Assembly (NCBI GenBank): GCA_945889325.1
Contig: CAMDBH010000017.1
Span: 1-55,469 of the forward strand
Origin: Klebsiella pneumoniae
GTDB taxonomy: Bacteria > Myxococcota_A > UBA9042
Reading direction: 5' to 3'
Length of the DNA stretch: 55,469 nt
The notes under the pieces were generated by a model, which saw only the letters and a program-made list of their open reading frames with translations, searched no databases and had not been told where the DNA came from. A program made the position numbers and the translations under genes. Below, one piece after another: positions 18,995-27,823 of the stretch (position 1 is its first letter; each line of letters opens with the position of its first letter).

Positions 18995-19801
18995 CTATTT
19001 TAAGTTCAACAGTTCCGACAAGTTCGGGATCAGCAGAAATTCAACTCGGCGGTTGGTCTGCTTGCCAGCATCGGTCGTGTTGTCGGCGACGGGCTGATAA
19101 AACGCATAACCACCCGCTGAAACGCCTTTGCCATTGACACCTTGGCCGATCAGGAACTGCACCACGGTCAACGCGCGCTCCATGGACAGTTTCCAGTTCA
19201 GATCTTCGGCACCTGCGTCATCTGTGTGGCCCGCGACCTGAAACAGGCGCTCCGGCATCCCCTTGAGAATACCAGCCAATTCCGTCAACACCGGCTCGGC
19301 ATCCTTTTTCAGCTTGGCCTTGCCCGAATCAAACAAAATGTCGCCCGACAGTGCGATCACGAGAAAGCCATTGCGCACTTTGATCGTCAACTTGCCCGCG
19401 TCGCTCATGGCCTTAAGCGCATCGCGAACTTTGTTGACACTTGCGGTCACGCGTTCGAGTTTGGACTTGGCTTCCTCGCGTTCGATTTGGCATGCCGCCA
19501 GTTGCTTGGCCGCATCGCCGCCGCGTGAAGTGCAGGCATCTAAAGCTTTTTTCGTCGCGTTGTATTCGTCTGCCGCTCTGGACGCTCGGTCTTTTTCGGC
19601 CGCCACATTGGCTGCTTCAGTCGCTGCCCGCGCCGCTTCGCATTTGGCTTTTTCCGCAGCCAATTCTTCGGCCGATTTTTTGTTGAGCGTATCGGTCAAG
19701 TTGGCCATATCTTTCTTGTATTGCTCTTCTGGAATGCCGCATGCCGTCAACGACAACGCCAGAGGCAGCGTGATGAATAGCGCGTTAGCAAGATTTTTCA
19801 T
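18995..19801 (-). CDS. OmpA-family peptidoglycan-associated lipoprotein
   Basis: A 268-residue protein with a lipoprotein signal (lipobox LTAC), an Ala/Lys/Glu-rich coiled-coil segment at about residues 30-135 and a C-terminal OmpA-like domain. The OmpA landmarks are ILFDSGKAKL, VAGHTDDAG, LSMERALTVVQFL and the closing TNRRVEFLL; the Asp and Arg that contact diaminopimelate are present. It probably tethers the outer membrane or an envelope complex to peptidoglycan. GGAG lies 6 nt before the ATG. It heads an operon with the DUF3108 gene and is divergent from fpg. Confidence 0.9.
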   Translation of the reverse strand: MKNLANALFITLPLALSLTACGIPEEQYKKDMANLTDTLNKKSAEELAAEKAKCEAARAATEAANVAAEKDRASRAADEYNATKKALDACTSRGGDAAKQLAACQIEREEAKSKLERVTASVNKVRDALKAMSDAGKLTIKVRNGFLVIALSGDILFDSGKAKLKKDAEPVLTELAGILKGMPERLFQVAGHTDDAGAEDLNWKLSMERALTVVQFLIGQGVNGKGVSAGGYAFYQPVADNTTDAGKQTNRRVEFLLIPNLSELLNLK

Positions 19802-19857
19802 AACAATCTCCGTATTTTAACTAATGTGTGAAGGTATGTGGCGACCACCCGCATGGT

Positions 19858-19886
19858 TTGCACCGCGTGCATTACTTGAATATAGC
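19858..19886 (+). promoter_or_regulatory. Candidate sigma-70-type promoter for fpg
   Basis: TTGCAC (19858-19863), a 17-bp spacer and TATAGC (19881-19886) lie about 65 bp before the fpg ATG in the divergent region shared with the OmpA-like gene. Confidence 0.5.
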
Positions 19887-19952
19887 ACGCAATGTGCGCA
19901 GTGCAGTACCGCCACCGCCGCCACCGACGAGTGCGGGAAAAGTTGGAGTCAG

Positions 19953-20831
19953 ATGCCAGAACTACCGGACATTGAGGTCTATTTGGAGTGCATGAGGCCG
20001 CGCCTGCTCGGCAAAACCCTGACATCGTTGCGTTTTGCTAATCCGTTCCTGCTGCGCACGGTCGAGCCAAGCCCAAATGCGATGGTCGGCAAAGAAATCA
20101 ATAAATTGCGGCGCTTGGGTAAGCGGGTGGCCATCGGCTGCGAAAATGACCTGTGGCTTGTGCTGCACTTGATGATCGCCGGTCGGCTGCACTGGAAAGC
20201 CAAAAATTGCAAAATTCCAGCCAAATACGGACTATTGGCTCTGGATGTGGCGGACGGAACGTTGCTGCTCACAGAAGCTGGCAGCAAGCGGCGCGCGTCG
20301 GTGCACGTAGTGCAGGGCGAGGCTGCACTGGCGGCTCACGATCCCGGCGGCATCGACGTCCTGACTTGCACGTCTGAAGATTTTGCACTGGCATTGCAGC
20401 GCGAAAGCCATACGCTCAAACGCGTTTTGACCGATCCGCATGTGCTGTCGGGCATTGGCAACAGCTACTCCGATGAGATCTTGCACCGCGCCCGCTTGAG
20501 TCCTCTGCAACAGACCAAAAATCTCAAACCTATAGAAATACAGGCACTTTTGCAGGCGTGTCGCGATGTCCTGACGAACTGGCTGGAAAAACTGCGGGCC
20601 GAAGTCGGCGACGGATTCCCTGAAAAAGTCACGGCTTTTCGCCGCGAAATGGCGGTTCACGGGCGGTTTGGCCTGCCCTGCCCCGTCTGCCAGGCCAAAG
20701 TGCAACGGATCGTGTACGCGGAACACGAAACGAACTACTGCGCAAAGTGTCAGACCGATGGCCGCCTGCTCGCCGATCGCGCGATGTCCAAGTTGCTGCA
20801 CGGCGATTGGCCCAAACAGTTAGCCGATTAG
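19953..20831 (+). CDS. fpg: Formamidopyrimidine-DNA glycosylase (Fpg/MutM family)
   Basis: A 292-residue base-excision repair enzyme that removes oxidised purines such as 8-oxoguanine and nicks the strand. The start is fixed by the mature N-terminus PELPDIE, where Pro2 is the nucleophile and Glu3 the proton shuttle, and by GGAG 5 nt upstream. Longer frames to 19824 are therefore wrong. The helix-two-turn-helix segment (LSGIGNSYSDEILHRARLSP) and the C-terminal zinc finger (CPVC, then 16 residues, then CAKCQTDGR) are intact. It is convergent with the AgmX-like gene with only a 4-bp gap. Nei-type specificity cannot be excluded. Confidence 0.92.
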   Translation: MPELPDIEVYLECMRPRLLGKTLTSLRFANPFLLRTVEPSPNAMVGKEINKLRRLGKRVAIGCENDLWLVLHLMIAGRLHWKAKNCKIPAKYGLLALDVADGTLLLTEAGSKRRASVHVVQGEAALAAHDPGGIDVLTCTSEDFALALQRESHTLKRVLTDPHVLSGIGNSYSDEILHRARLSPLQQTKNLKPIEIQALLQACRDVLTNWLEKLRAEVGDGFPEKVTAFRREMAVHGRFGLPCPVCQAKVQRIVYAEHETNYCAKCQTDGRLLADRAMSKLLHGDWPKQLAD

Positions 20832-20835
20832 CCGT

Positions 20836-21237
20836 TTACAAATGCCGATTTCGCGTGATCGACGCCAACACGTCCGCGCGACATTGCGGACCGTCGCCCA
20901 AATGCGGCGCCACTACTTCACGCAACGCTTTTTCAACACAACGTTGCATCGGTTGCGGCAGGTCACCAGCTTTCCTGCGCAATTCTGCAACTTTGCCATC
21001 GGGCGCAAACTTGAGTTCGATGACAGTCTCGCCTCCGTAAAACTGAAAGCAATTGAACAAGCGCTTGCGCATTTTCTCGATCTTTTGCTTCAACTGCTGA
21101 TGATCACATGAACCTTTGGGATTTATCGTCAAGTGGAAAACGGGCGCTGGCGCAAATCTGCCCGGAGCCAGATCGGCGTGAAGAGGCGCTCCGATCAACG
21201 ACATGGCTGTAAATGCCAAAATAACTTGCATTTTCAT
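20836..21237 (-). CDS. Small exported AgmX/PglI C-terminal-like protein
   Basis: A 133-residue protein with a signal peptide (MKMQVILAFTAMSLIGAPLHA). Its C-terminal half resembles the AgmX/PglI C-terminal domain found in myxobacteria: IELKFAPDGKVAEL, then a conserved Cys in MQRCVEKALREVV, with a second Cys in LFNCFQFYGGE as likely disulphide partner. The ATG at 21237 was chosen because GGAG is 7 nt upstream; ATGs at 21243 and 21267 are too close to or upstream of that site. Function is unknown. The fold is related to TonB-C-like domains, which suggests an envelope or protein-interaction role. Confidence 0.65.
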   Translation of the reverse strand: MKMQVILAFTAMSLIGAPLHADLAPGRFAPAPVFHLTINPKGSCDHQQLKQKIEKMRKRLFNCFQFYGGETVIELKFAPDGKVAELRRKAGDLPQPMQRCVEKALREVVAPHLGDGPQCRADVLASITRNRHL

Positions 21238-21397
21238 CAACATTCTCCAAAGTTTGTCGGCGGTCATCGCTTCGCCTTTGACGCCTCAGCGACCGTTGCG
21301 ATCTTGCGCTGCGCAATTTTGTCGCGCAATACACTTGACGCAGGCTTACTTCGCGTCGATCTTGCAGGCAGCGCGGTTTGCGCGGCCGGATATCGCC

Positions 21398-22741
21398 ATG
21401 CGCCGAATTCTCCAAATTCTCGTGGTATCTTCACTGCTTCTGTTGCCAATCGCCGCTTTTGCCGCCGCCAGCCATTTCAACCACGACGTGGGCGACGCCG
21501 GTTTGATGCCGCGTTTGCAGGCGCTGCTCGGCCTGATCGTCATGATTGCCGCGTGTTGGTACGGCCGCGAGCGCAAGCCTGGCCAAGTTTTTCCGTGGCG
21601 CGTGGTCATAAGCGGCACGATTTTGCAGTTGGTTTTCGCGGCGCTTGTCCTCAAATCCCCGTTGGCCAATCGCTTTTTCTCGTGGGTAAATGACGCCTTT
21701 GTCGCGTTGATGAACTTTTCCAACGACGGCGCCAAGTTTCTGTTCGGCGATTTGATCAACGGCACCGCCGTCGTGGCGTTTTCCGTGCTGCCGACGATCA
21801 TTTTCTTTTCCTCGCTCATGACCGTCGGCTACCACACGGGCGTCATGGTCAAATTGGTGCGCTTCACCGCGCGCTTTTTAGCTAAATTTATGGGGACTTC
21901 CGGCGCGGAATCTCTGTCGACTGTCGGCAATATTTTCTTGGGCCAAACGGAGGCACCGCTGATGGTGCGCCCCTTCCTGCCCAAAATGACGCGATCGGAA
22001 CTGCACTGCATCATGGTCGGCGGCTTTGGCACCGTGGCAGGTGGCGTCATGGCGGCCTATGTCGGGATGCTGCATAACCAATTTCCAGATATCGCCGGAC
22101 ATTTGCTGGCCGCTTCGATCATGGCCGCGCCGGCCACGGTGCTGGTGTCAAAATTGCTGGTGCCTGAAACGGAGATCCCCGAAACCGGCGCCGATGCAAA
22201 AATCGAAGTACCTAAAATTCATGAAAATGTTATCGACGCCGCCGCCGCCGGTGCGGCCGAAGGCATGACGCTGACGCTCAACGTCGCAGCCATGCTGATT
22301 GCGTTTATCGCGTTGGTTTCACTTGGCAATGCCTTGGTAAGCTGGTCGTTTACACTGGTTGGCGTGCAGGACATGACGATGCAAAAAATCTTCGGTTGGG
22401 TCTTCACCCCCGTGGCGTGGTTGATCGGCATATCACCTGAAGAATCGCCGGCCGTCGGGGTCTTTCTCGGTGTCAAAATCGTACTCAATGAATTTGTCGC
22501 CTACCTCGACTTGGCAAAAAACTTAGCATCTACAACGCCTTTGAGCCCGCGCGCCACCATCATCACGGCCTACGCCTTGTGCGGCTTCGCCAATTTTTCC
22601 AGCATCGCCATTCAGATCGGCGGCATCGCCGGCATGGCCCCTGAACGGCGCAAGGATTTGGCCACATTGGGTATTCGCGCCATGCTCGGCGGCAGCGTTG
22701 TCGGCTACATGACGGGCGGCTTGGCCGGTTTGTTTGTGTGA
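21398..22741 (+). CDS. NupC/CNT-family concentrative nucleoside transporter
   Basis: A 447-residue polytopic membrane protein of the concentrative nucleoside transporter family, which imports nucleosides with H+ or Na+. Diagnostic segments are GQTEAPLMVRPFL and MTRSELHCIMVGGFGTVAGGVMAAY, and later SPEESPAVGVFLGVKIVLNEFVAY and CGFANFSSIAIQIGG. About ten hydrophobic segments are visible. The start was set at MRRILQILVV, the first signal-like helix; the longer frame to 21203 reads through the divergent intergenic region. Only a weak ribosome-binding site is seen. Substrate range is unknown, but a modified nucleoside such as queuosine is conceivable given the PfkB-Qng1 fusion 3 kb downstream. Confidence 0.88.
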   Translation: MRRILQILVVSSLLLLPIAAFAAASHFNHDVGDAGLMPRLQALLGLIVMIAACWYGRERKPGQVFPWRVVISGTILQLVFAALVLKSPLANRFFSWVNDAFVALMNFSNDGAKFLFGDLINGTAVVAFSVLPTIIFFSSLMTVGYHTGVMVKLVRFTARFLAKFMGTSGAESLSTVGNIFLGQTEAPLMVRPFLPKMTRSELHCIMVGGFGTVAGGVMAAYVGMLHNQFPDIAGHLLAASIMAAPATVLVSKLLVPETEIPETGADAKIEVPKIHENVIDAAAAGAAEGMTLTLNVAAMLIAFIALVSLGNALVSWSFTLVGVQDMTMQKIFGWVFTPVAWLIGISPEESPAVGVFLGVKIVLNEFVAYLDLAKNLASTTPLSPRATIITAYALCGFANFSSIAIQIGGIAGMAPERRKDLATLGIRAMLGGSVVGYMTGGLAGLFV

Positions 22742-22760
22742 GCGATTGCGCAAAAAGTTC

Positions 22761-22789
22761 TTGACGCAGTGCGGCAAAGTCAGCATTGT
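22761..22789 (+). promoter_or_regulatory. Weak candidate promoter upstream of acyl-CoA dehydrogenase
   Basis: TTGACG (22761-22766), a 17-bp spacer and CATTGT (22784-22789) lie about 95 bp before the ATG at 22885. The -35 box is good, the -10 box poor. Confidence 0.3.
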
Positions 22790-22884
22790 GTCCAACCAAT
22801 GGCCTCGATCCAGTGTCAAGTGCGCAAAATGGGCACGACACCCCTGAAATTCCTTAGAAATAGGACAATCTCTCGGAGCAGCTC

Positions 22885-24798
22885 ATGAGCGACAACTTCT
22901 ACCTCGACAATGCCGACTTGCGATTTTATATTGAAGAAGCGGTGGATTGGGAGTCGATCGTGGCCCTGGTGGAACACGGCGCCTCGCCCGAGGACAGGCC
23001 GGCGTCCGTGCGCGATGCCCGCGACGGATACGAAGATATCCTCAAAGAAATTGGCAAGTTCGTCGCTCGACAGGTCGATCCGGTCAGCCGAGCCATTGAA
23101 AACTTTGGCACAAAAATCGTCGATGGCGACGTCGTTGTGGCGCCGGAATTTGAAAAGATCTTCAAGGGCCTAAAAAAACTGGATGTTTACGGCATGCCGC
23201 TGCCGCGCGAATTGGGCGGCCTCAATGCACCGGCGACCGTGTATCTTGCTGCGTCGGAAATGATGGCGCGTGCGGATGTGTCTTGCATGACACATTTCGG
23301 ATTTCACACGGGTATTGCCCTTTCGCTCATGACGTACGCCGTGCGCGATCCGCGCACCAAGATCGCCGGTGGCCGCATCCTGTCGACACCGTATGACGAT
23401 GTGATCACAGAGATATGCCGCGGCGATGCATGGGGCTGCATGGTGCTGTCAGAAAATGGCGCCGGCTCCGATCTGGCGCAAATTCGGACGTCGGCGGTGG
23501 AACAGCCGGACGGAAGCTGGCTGATTAACGGTGAAAAGCAGTGGATTACGTCGGGTCATGGCCAGTATCAATTGGTGCTCGTGCGCAGTGAAGATCTGGT
23601 GAAATCGCCTGGACTCAAAGGACTTTCGCTGATGTTGGTGCGCCAAAAACTTGTCAAAGATGGCCAAAAAGTCGTCAACGTGCGCATCGCCAAAGTCGAG
23701 CACAAGATCGGCCACCATGGGTCGCCGACGTGTGTGCTGGTTTATGAAAATTCCGTGGGCGAATTGATCGGTCGCCGCGGCGAAGGCTTTGAGCAAATGC
23801 TTTTGCTCATGAATTTTGCGCGTATCGGCGTTGGCTTTGAGGGCTTGGGCGTTTGCGAAGCAGCCTTTCGCTGTGCAAAAGAGTACGCCGCACAGCGAAT
23901 TACGATGGGCAAACCTATCGAACGCCACGAAATGATCGCCGATTATCTGGAAGATATGGAATTGTACTTGCGCGGCATCCGCGCGCTTTGCTTTGAGACC
24001 GCGCAAAAGGTTGAAAAAGCACAGCGTTACGAACTGATCTTGAAATTCGATCCGCCGCAGGATGAGACCGCTCGCGCCGATATGGAACGCAAACTCGCGC
24101 GGGTCAAAAGGCAAGCCCGTGATTTAACGCCGCTTGTTAAGTATATCGCCGCGGAAAAGGCCGTCGAGATGTCGCGCATGGCCATGCAAATTTTGGGGGG
24201 TGTCGGCTATACCAGTGAATATATGCCAGAAAAATTGTTGCGCGACGCCTTGGTGCTGCCGATTTATGAAGGTACCAGTCAGATCCAGTCGCTGATGGTG
24301 CTCAAAGATCAATTGATGCAGGGACTTCGCGATCCGCGGCGCTTTCTGGTCAAGATGGCGCGATCAAATTGGAAGCGCGTTGCCGAAAACGAACCGATGG
24401 AAAAGGCGCTGAGCAAGCTTTTTGCGTATAAATATAGCGCTTTGCAGACCATACTTGTAAAGATTGCTCGAAATAAGCTCAAGAATACCTATGACTTACC
24501 GATCGGCTCGTGGACCGATGCGCTGTTTTCTGAGTGGGACGCCAAGCTAGATTTTGCCCCGGGTCTGCTGCACGCCGAGCGCCTGACCAAGATTTTGGTC
24601 GACGTCACCATCGCGCGCGTATTGGTCAAGTACGGCCTTCGTTTCCCACAACGACGGATTTATGCTGAAAAATTCATGCGCCGCTCTGAATTGCGCTGCC
24701 GCCACTGGCTGGCTGAGATCGAAGAGCACGGCGACGAATTGCTCGCCGAGTTAGCGGCGCGCAACGCCGAAGAAAGCAAGAAGAGCGCCGCCGCGTGA
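22885..24798 (+). CDS. Acyl-CoA dehydrogenase (long, C-terminally extended form)
   Basis: A 637-residue FAD enzyme that introduces the trans-2 double bond into acyl-CoA in beta-oxidation. The FAD-binding signature CMVLSENGAGSDL and GEKQWITSGH, the GGVGYTSEYMPEKLLRDA segment and the catalytic base Glu462 in YEGTSQIQ are all present. It is longer than the usual 380 residues, with an N-terminal extension of about 50 residues and a C-terminal helical domain of about 150, as in the larger bacterial acyl-CoA dehydrogenases. GGAG lies 7 nt upstream of the ATG. It appears to be a single-gene unit followed by a terminator-like hairpin. Chain-length preference is unknown. Confidence 0.93.
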   Translation: MSDNFYLDNADLRFYIEEAVDWESIVALVEHGASPEDRPASVRDARDGYEDILKEIGKFVARQVDPVSRAIENFGTKIVDGDVVVAPEFEKIFKGLKKLDVYGMPLPRELGGLNAPATVYLAASEMMARADVSCMTHFGFHTGIALSLMTYAVRDPRTKIAGGRILSTPYDDVITEICRGDAWGCMVLSENGAGSDLAQIRTSAVEQPDGSWLINGEKQWITSGHGQYQLVLVRSEDLVKSPGLKGLSLMLVRQKLVKDGQKVVNVRIAKVEHKIGHHGSPTCVLVYENSVGELIGRRGEGFEQMLLLMNFARIGVGFEGLGVCEAAFRCAKEYAAQRITMGKPIERHEMIADYLEDMELYLRGIRALCFETAQKVEKAQRYELILKFDPPQDETARADMERKLARVKRQARDLTPLVKYIAAEKAVEMSRMAMQILGGVGYTSEYMPEKLLRDALVLPIYEGTSQIQSLMVLKDQLMQGLRDPRRFLVKMARSNWKRVAENEPMEKALSKLFAYKYSALQTILVKIARNKLKNTYDLPIGSWTDALFSEWDAKLDFAPGLLHAERLTKILVDVTIARVLVKYGLRFPQRRIYAEKFMRRSELRCRHWLAEIEEHGDELLAELAARNAEESKKSAAA

Positions 24799-24800
24799 CC

Positions 24801-24822
24801 CAAATTGACTGCAATTTGTTTT
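24801..24822 (+). terminator. Terminator-like hairpin after acyl-CoA dehydrogenase
   Basis: CAAATTG (24801-24807), loop ACTG, CAATTTG (24812-24818), then TTTT and more T-rich sequence. The 7-bp stem is perfect but AT-rich, so it is a weak intrinsic terminator candidate. Confidence 0.45.
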
Positions 24823-24887
24823 GTATTTCTTGACTGCTACGCGAGTCGCGCCGGCAAATCTGCGCCTCTCGCGCGGCCTTTTTGCAC

Positions 24888-24916
24888 TTGACCGTTGCGG
24901 TGCGCAGGCGTAAATA
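24888..24916 (+). promoter_or_regulatory. Candidate sigma-70-type promoter
   Basis: TTGACC (24888-24893), a 17-bp spacer and TAAATA (24911-24916) lie 45 bp before the ATG at 24962. Confidence 0.5.
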
Positions 24917-24961
24917 GCGCCCGCGTCCACCATCCGCTCGGACGAAAATGAGGATCCACAC

Positions 24962-25831
24962 ATGCCAGCTTCTTCCCTCGCGCAACCGCGCACATTGACC
25001 ATTTCTAGCGAATTTGCCCAAGCCATGGCCACGGCTTCAGGCGGAGCGCCCAACGGCGGGTCCTTGGCCAGCACGGAATTGGACGCAGTAGGCCGCCGCC
25101 GACGTCCGCTCACGGAAGGGACGCGCGAAACTATCCTTTTGGTCTCTGATTTAACTGGCGACAAGCCGCATGTTTGCTTGGTCTCACAAACCTTGGCCGA
25201 ACCACTGCAGTGCAAGCGCGAAGCAGCGCGCCAGCGCCTGTGGACCTTGGAAAACGCCGGTTTGGCGACGTCCGAGCGCTGCGTGTGCACCGGCTTTGTG
25301 GGCACGCACCTGCGCGTGATTCTTACGCCTAAGGGCCGCGAATTACTCGCCGCCTACAAAGCGGGCGAACCCATACCTGTCAGCAAGGTCGCCGCCCCGG
25401 CCGCTAAAATCCCACCACCGGTCGCAGCGGCTGCTCCGCGCCCGGCCGCACCCGCTGCTGCGCCGACACCACCGGCTGCCAAACCGGCTGCGATCGCAGC
25501 CCCGGCCAGCGCCGCTAGCCCTGCAGTCGTAGCTGAGAAGGCCAAAGCCGCGGCGCCGGCGCCTGTGACTAATCCCAATGCGATCACTCAGTTGTTGCCA
25601 GCGGCCAACGGCACCTTCGCCCTGTTTCGGCTAAACGGTCAGGTCTTTCGCGATCCAGTGATCGCTTGGGGCCTGTTGGGCGACGGCACGAGCGGTCCTT
25701 TGGTCCTGGAAAAAGGCATCCTCGCCCCGGCGCAACTGATTGCGGGCTATGTCGGCGTTCGCTTTGCGGGTTGGCGGCACCTCGACGGTGAAACGACCGG
25801 CGACACCGGCACAGATACGATCGAGGCCTAA
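24962..25831 (+). CDS. Unknown protein: winged-helix-like domain, Ala/Pro linker, C-terminal domain
   Basis: A 289-residue protein of no recognised family. Residues about 50-135 look like a winged helix-turn-helix: CLVSQTLAEPLQCKREAARQRLWTLENAGL is the helix pair and VGTHLRVILTPKGRELL the wing and following helix. Residues about 140-205 are a flexible Ala/Pro/Lys linker. Residues about 210-280 form a small mixed domain containing FALFRLNGQVFRD and GYVGVRFAGWRHL. GAGGA lies 7 nt before the ATG. It has its own promoter- and terminator-like signals on either side, so it is probably monocistronic. It could be a DNA-binding regulator; no ligand site is evident. Confidence 0.75.
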   Translation: MPASSLAQPRTLTISSEFAQAMATASGGAPNGGSLASTELDAVGRRRRPLTEGTRETILLVSDLTGDKPHVCLVSQTLAEPLQCKREAARQRLWTLENAGLATSERCVCTGFVGTHLRVILTPKGRELLAAYKAGEPIPVSKVAAPAAKIPPPVAAAAPRPAAPAAAPTPPAAKPAAIAAPASAASPAVVAEKAKAAAPAPVTNPNAITQLLPAANGTFALFRLNGQVFRDPVIAWGLLGDGTSGPLVLEKGILAPAQLIAGYVGVRFAGWRHLDGETTGDTGTDTIEA

Positions 25832-25873
25832 ACGCCGCGGTCTCTGAGTTGCTGTTTGTTCTCAATTCCACTG

Positions 25874-25903
25874 GCCCGTCGGTAGCGATATCGGCGGGCT
25901 TTT
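25874..25903 (+). terminator. Intrinsic terminator
   Basis: GCCCGTCG (25874-25881) pairs with CGGCGGGC (25892-25899) as an 8-bp RNA stem with one G-U, a 10-nt loop and a TTTT run at 25900-25903. It lies 43 bp after the stop at 25831 and separates the winged-helix-like gene from the kinase fusion. Confidence 0.6.
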
Positions 25904-25986
25904 GGCGTTGGTTCTGCATCCCAGTGCGGCGCCAATGGCTGTCGCTCTCTTGAAGCGCGCGCCTCCGCATGCGATCATCGCGCGCC

Positions 25987-27795
25987 ATGGCGCGACGACC
26001 TCAAATCCTAATTATCGGCGGCGCCTCGGTCGACAGCCTGCGCGCGGGCGGTGAAGCCGTTGTAACCCCCGGTGGCGGCGCACTTTATACCGCTTTGGCA
26101 GCACGACGCGCGGGCGCCAGTGTGCGATTTTTTGGCATGCGCCCCGATCCGTTGCCCGACCTTTTTGCACAGGCAGCCGCCGCCGTTGACTGGGTCGGTC
26201 CGGCGTGCAGCCTTGAAGACATTCCGCATTTTGAAATTGTGTACGCCAGCGACGGCGATGCGCGCTTAGAGCGAGCGAGTTGGGGCATTGAAGATCAACT
26301 CGATCCATCCAGCGTGCCAGATGCGCTGTTAGATGTTGATTATATTCATATCGCTGCCATTCACGATCCGGCGTTGCAAATGAAGTTTGTCCAAGCGCTG
26401 CGCAGGCGGTGTTCGGCCAAATTATCTGCCGGCACCTTTGGTTATATGGTCCATCGCGCCCCAGATGCTGTCCGAGCGCTGCAAGAAGCCACCGATCTGT
26501 TCTTTTTGAACGGCTTTGAAGCCGAACAAGTTTTTGGTTCGCAGACGCCCACGGTGCGTCCAGGGCAAATATTAGTCATAACACGCGGTTCTGACGGAAT
26601 CGACGTTTGGCAGGGCGACCATTGCAGCCGCGTGCCTTGCGCGCCGGCCAAGCCGGTCGATCTCACGGGCGCCGGCGATTCCGTGTGCGGCGGAATGTTG
26701 GCGGGCCTTGTGGAAGGCCTGCACCCCCACGCCGCAGCGCAACTGGGCGCATCAGTTGCGGCTTTGGCCATTGAGGGGCCCGGCATGTCCGCGCTGCTTG
26801 CCACCAACCGCAGCCAAATCGCGACCAGACGCAACGCTGCGGGTGACGTCAGAGTTCAAGTCGATGAGATCCAATTGCATAAAATTGCAGCGCAATTGGC
26901 AGCCATGCCCGCGGTTGACGGTTTTGACTTTGTCGGTTCGCTGTTTCCACCTGTCGGCGATCCGCGGGCGTTGGATTGGTTTTTTGCCGCAATCAAGCAT
27001 CAGTTCGGCTTTTGGACGCCGATGAATGGCGCCTATGCTCGCCCAACGTATGCGCTTTTTGACGGCGAGCGGCTAAAGGGTTCGGACTATTGCTTTGCCG
27101 CGTTTCGCCGACTGCTGCAGCAGAATCCCGATCAGTTGACGCCCAAAGGCCAAGCAAATCTGCGGTGGAGCGACACAGAGGCCCTGTTTCGTGCCGACGA
27201 TGGCCAAGTGCCGATGCCAGTGTTGGCCAATCACCATGCGTTGGCGCGAGGCTATGGCCGGGATATGTGGGAACTCGGTTGGACGCCTGAGGTTTTGCTG
27301 CAACTGGCCAAAGAGTCGCCGCATCCGGTGGCGTTCCTGCTGCAGGCGCTTGATCACATCAGTGGTTACCGCGAGGATCCGTTGCGCAAAAAGTCGATGC
27401 TGCTGGTCATTGCTTTGGGGCAACGGCCGGAGAAATTTATCGATCTGGGCGATGGCCGTGATTTGCAACCGATTATTGACTATCATCTGATGCGCTCCTG
27501 CCTGCGCACCGGCTTGGTTCGCGTCGACGAACCGGCGCTGCGGCGGCGTTTGGTGCAGCGCATCTTGGCAGCTCCCAACGACGAATGGGCAGTCCGCAAG
27601 GCCTGTTACGAAGCCATTCAGCGCCTTGCAGGTGAGTCCGGCCGCAGCATGGGCGCCATCGACTGGTTCTTCTTTGGTGCGCGCAAACGTTGCCCTGAAA
27701 TGACGGCACCTGAATGTCCGTCTTGTCCGATCGAGCCGGCTTGTGCCAAAGACAAGGCGCTCTTCCAACCAGTTCTTCGCACTACGTTTTATTGA
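25987..27795 (+). CDS. PfkB-family kinase fused to Qng1-like queuosine-salvage domain
   Basis: About 602 residues in two halves. Residues 1-290 are a PfkB/ribokinase-type kinase: ILIIGGASVDSL at the start, GGGALYTALAARRAGA, and the signature DLTGAGDSVCGG with catalytic Asp231. Residues about 300-602 resemble Qng1 (DUF2419/Q_salvage), the N-glycosylase that frees queuine from queuosine 5'-phosphate. Matching landmarks, from memory of the human protein, are LDWFF...FGFW, GSDYCFAAFRR, RADDGQVPMP, FIDLGDGRDLQPIIDYHLM and the closing TTFY. A cluster Cys569-x7-Cys577-x2-Cys580-x5-Cys586 resembles the endonuclease III iron-sulfur motif. ATG 25969 is an alternative start. Kinase then glycosylase would turn queuosine into queuine; this is inferred. 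Confidence 0.75.
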   Translation: MARRPQILIIGGASVDSLRAGGEAVVTPGGGALYTALAARRAGASVRFFGMRPDPLPDLFAQAAAAVDWVGPACSLEDIPHFEIVYASDGDARLERASWGIEDQLDPSSVPDALLDVDYIHIAAIHDPALQMKFVQALRRRCSAKLSAGTFGYMVHRAPDAVRALQEATDLFFLNGFEAEQVFGSQTPTVRPGQILVITRGSDGIDVWQGDHCSRVPCAPAKPVDLTGAGDSVCGGMLAGLVEGLHPHAAAQLGASVAALAIEGPGMSALLATNRSQIATRRNAAGDVRVQVDEIQLHKIAAQLAAMPAVDGFDFVGSLFPPVGDPRALDWFFAAIKHQFGFWTPMNGAYARPTYALFDGERLKGSDYCFAAFRRLLQQNPDQLTPKGQANLRWSDTEALFRADDGQVPMPVLANHHALARGYGRDMWELGWTPEVLLQLAKESPHPVAFLLQALDHISGYREDPLRKKSMLLVIALGQRPEKFIDLGDGRDLQPIIDYHLMRSCLRTGLVRVDEPALRRRLVQRILAAPNDEWAVRKACYEAIQRLAGESGRSMGAIDWFFFGARKRCPEMTAPECPSCPIEPACAKDKALFQPVLRTTFY

Positions 27796-27823
27796 CAACT
27801 GGGACGCATTTGCGCACAACTGG

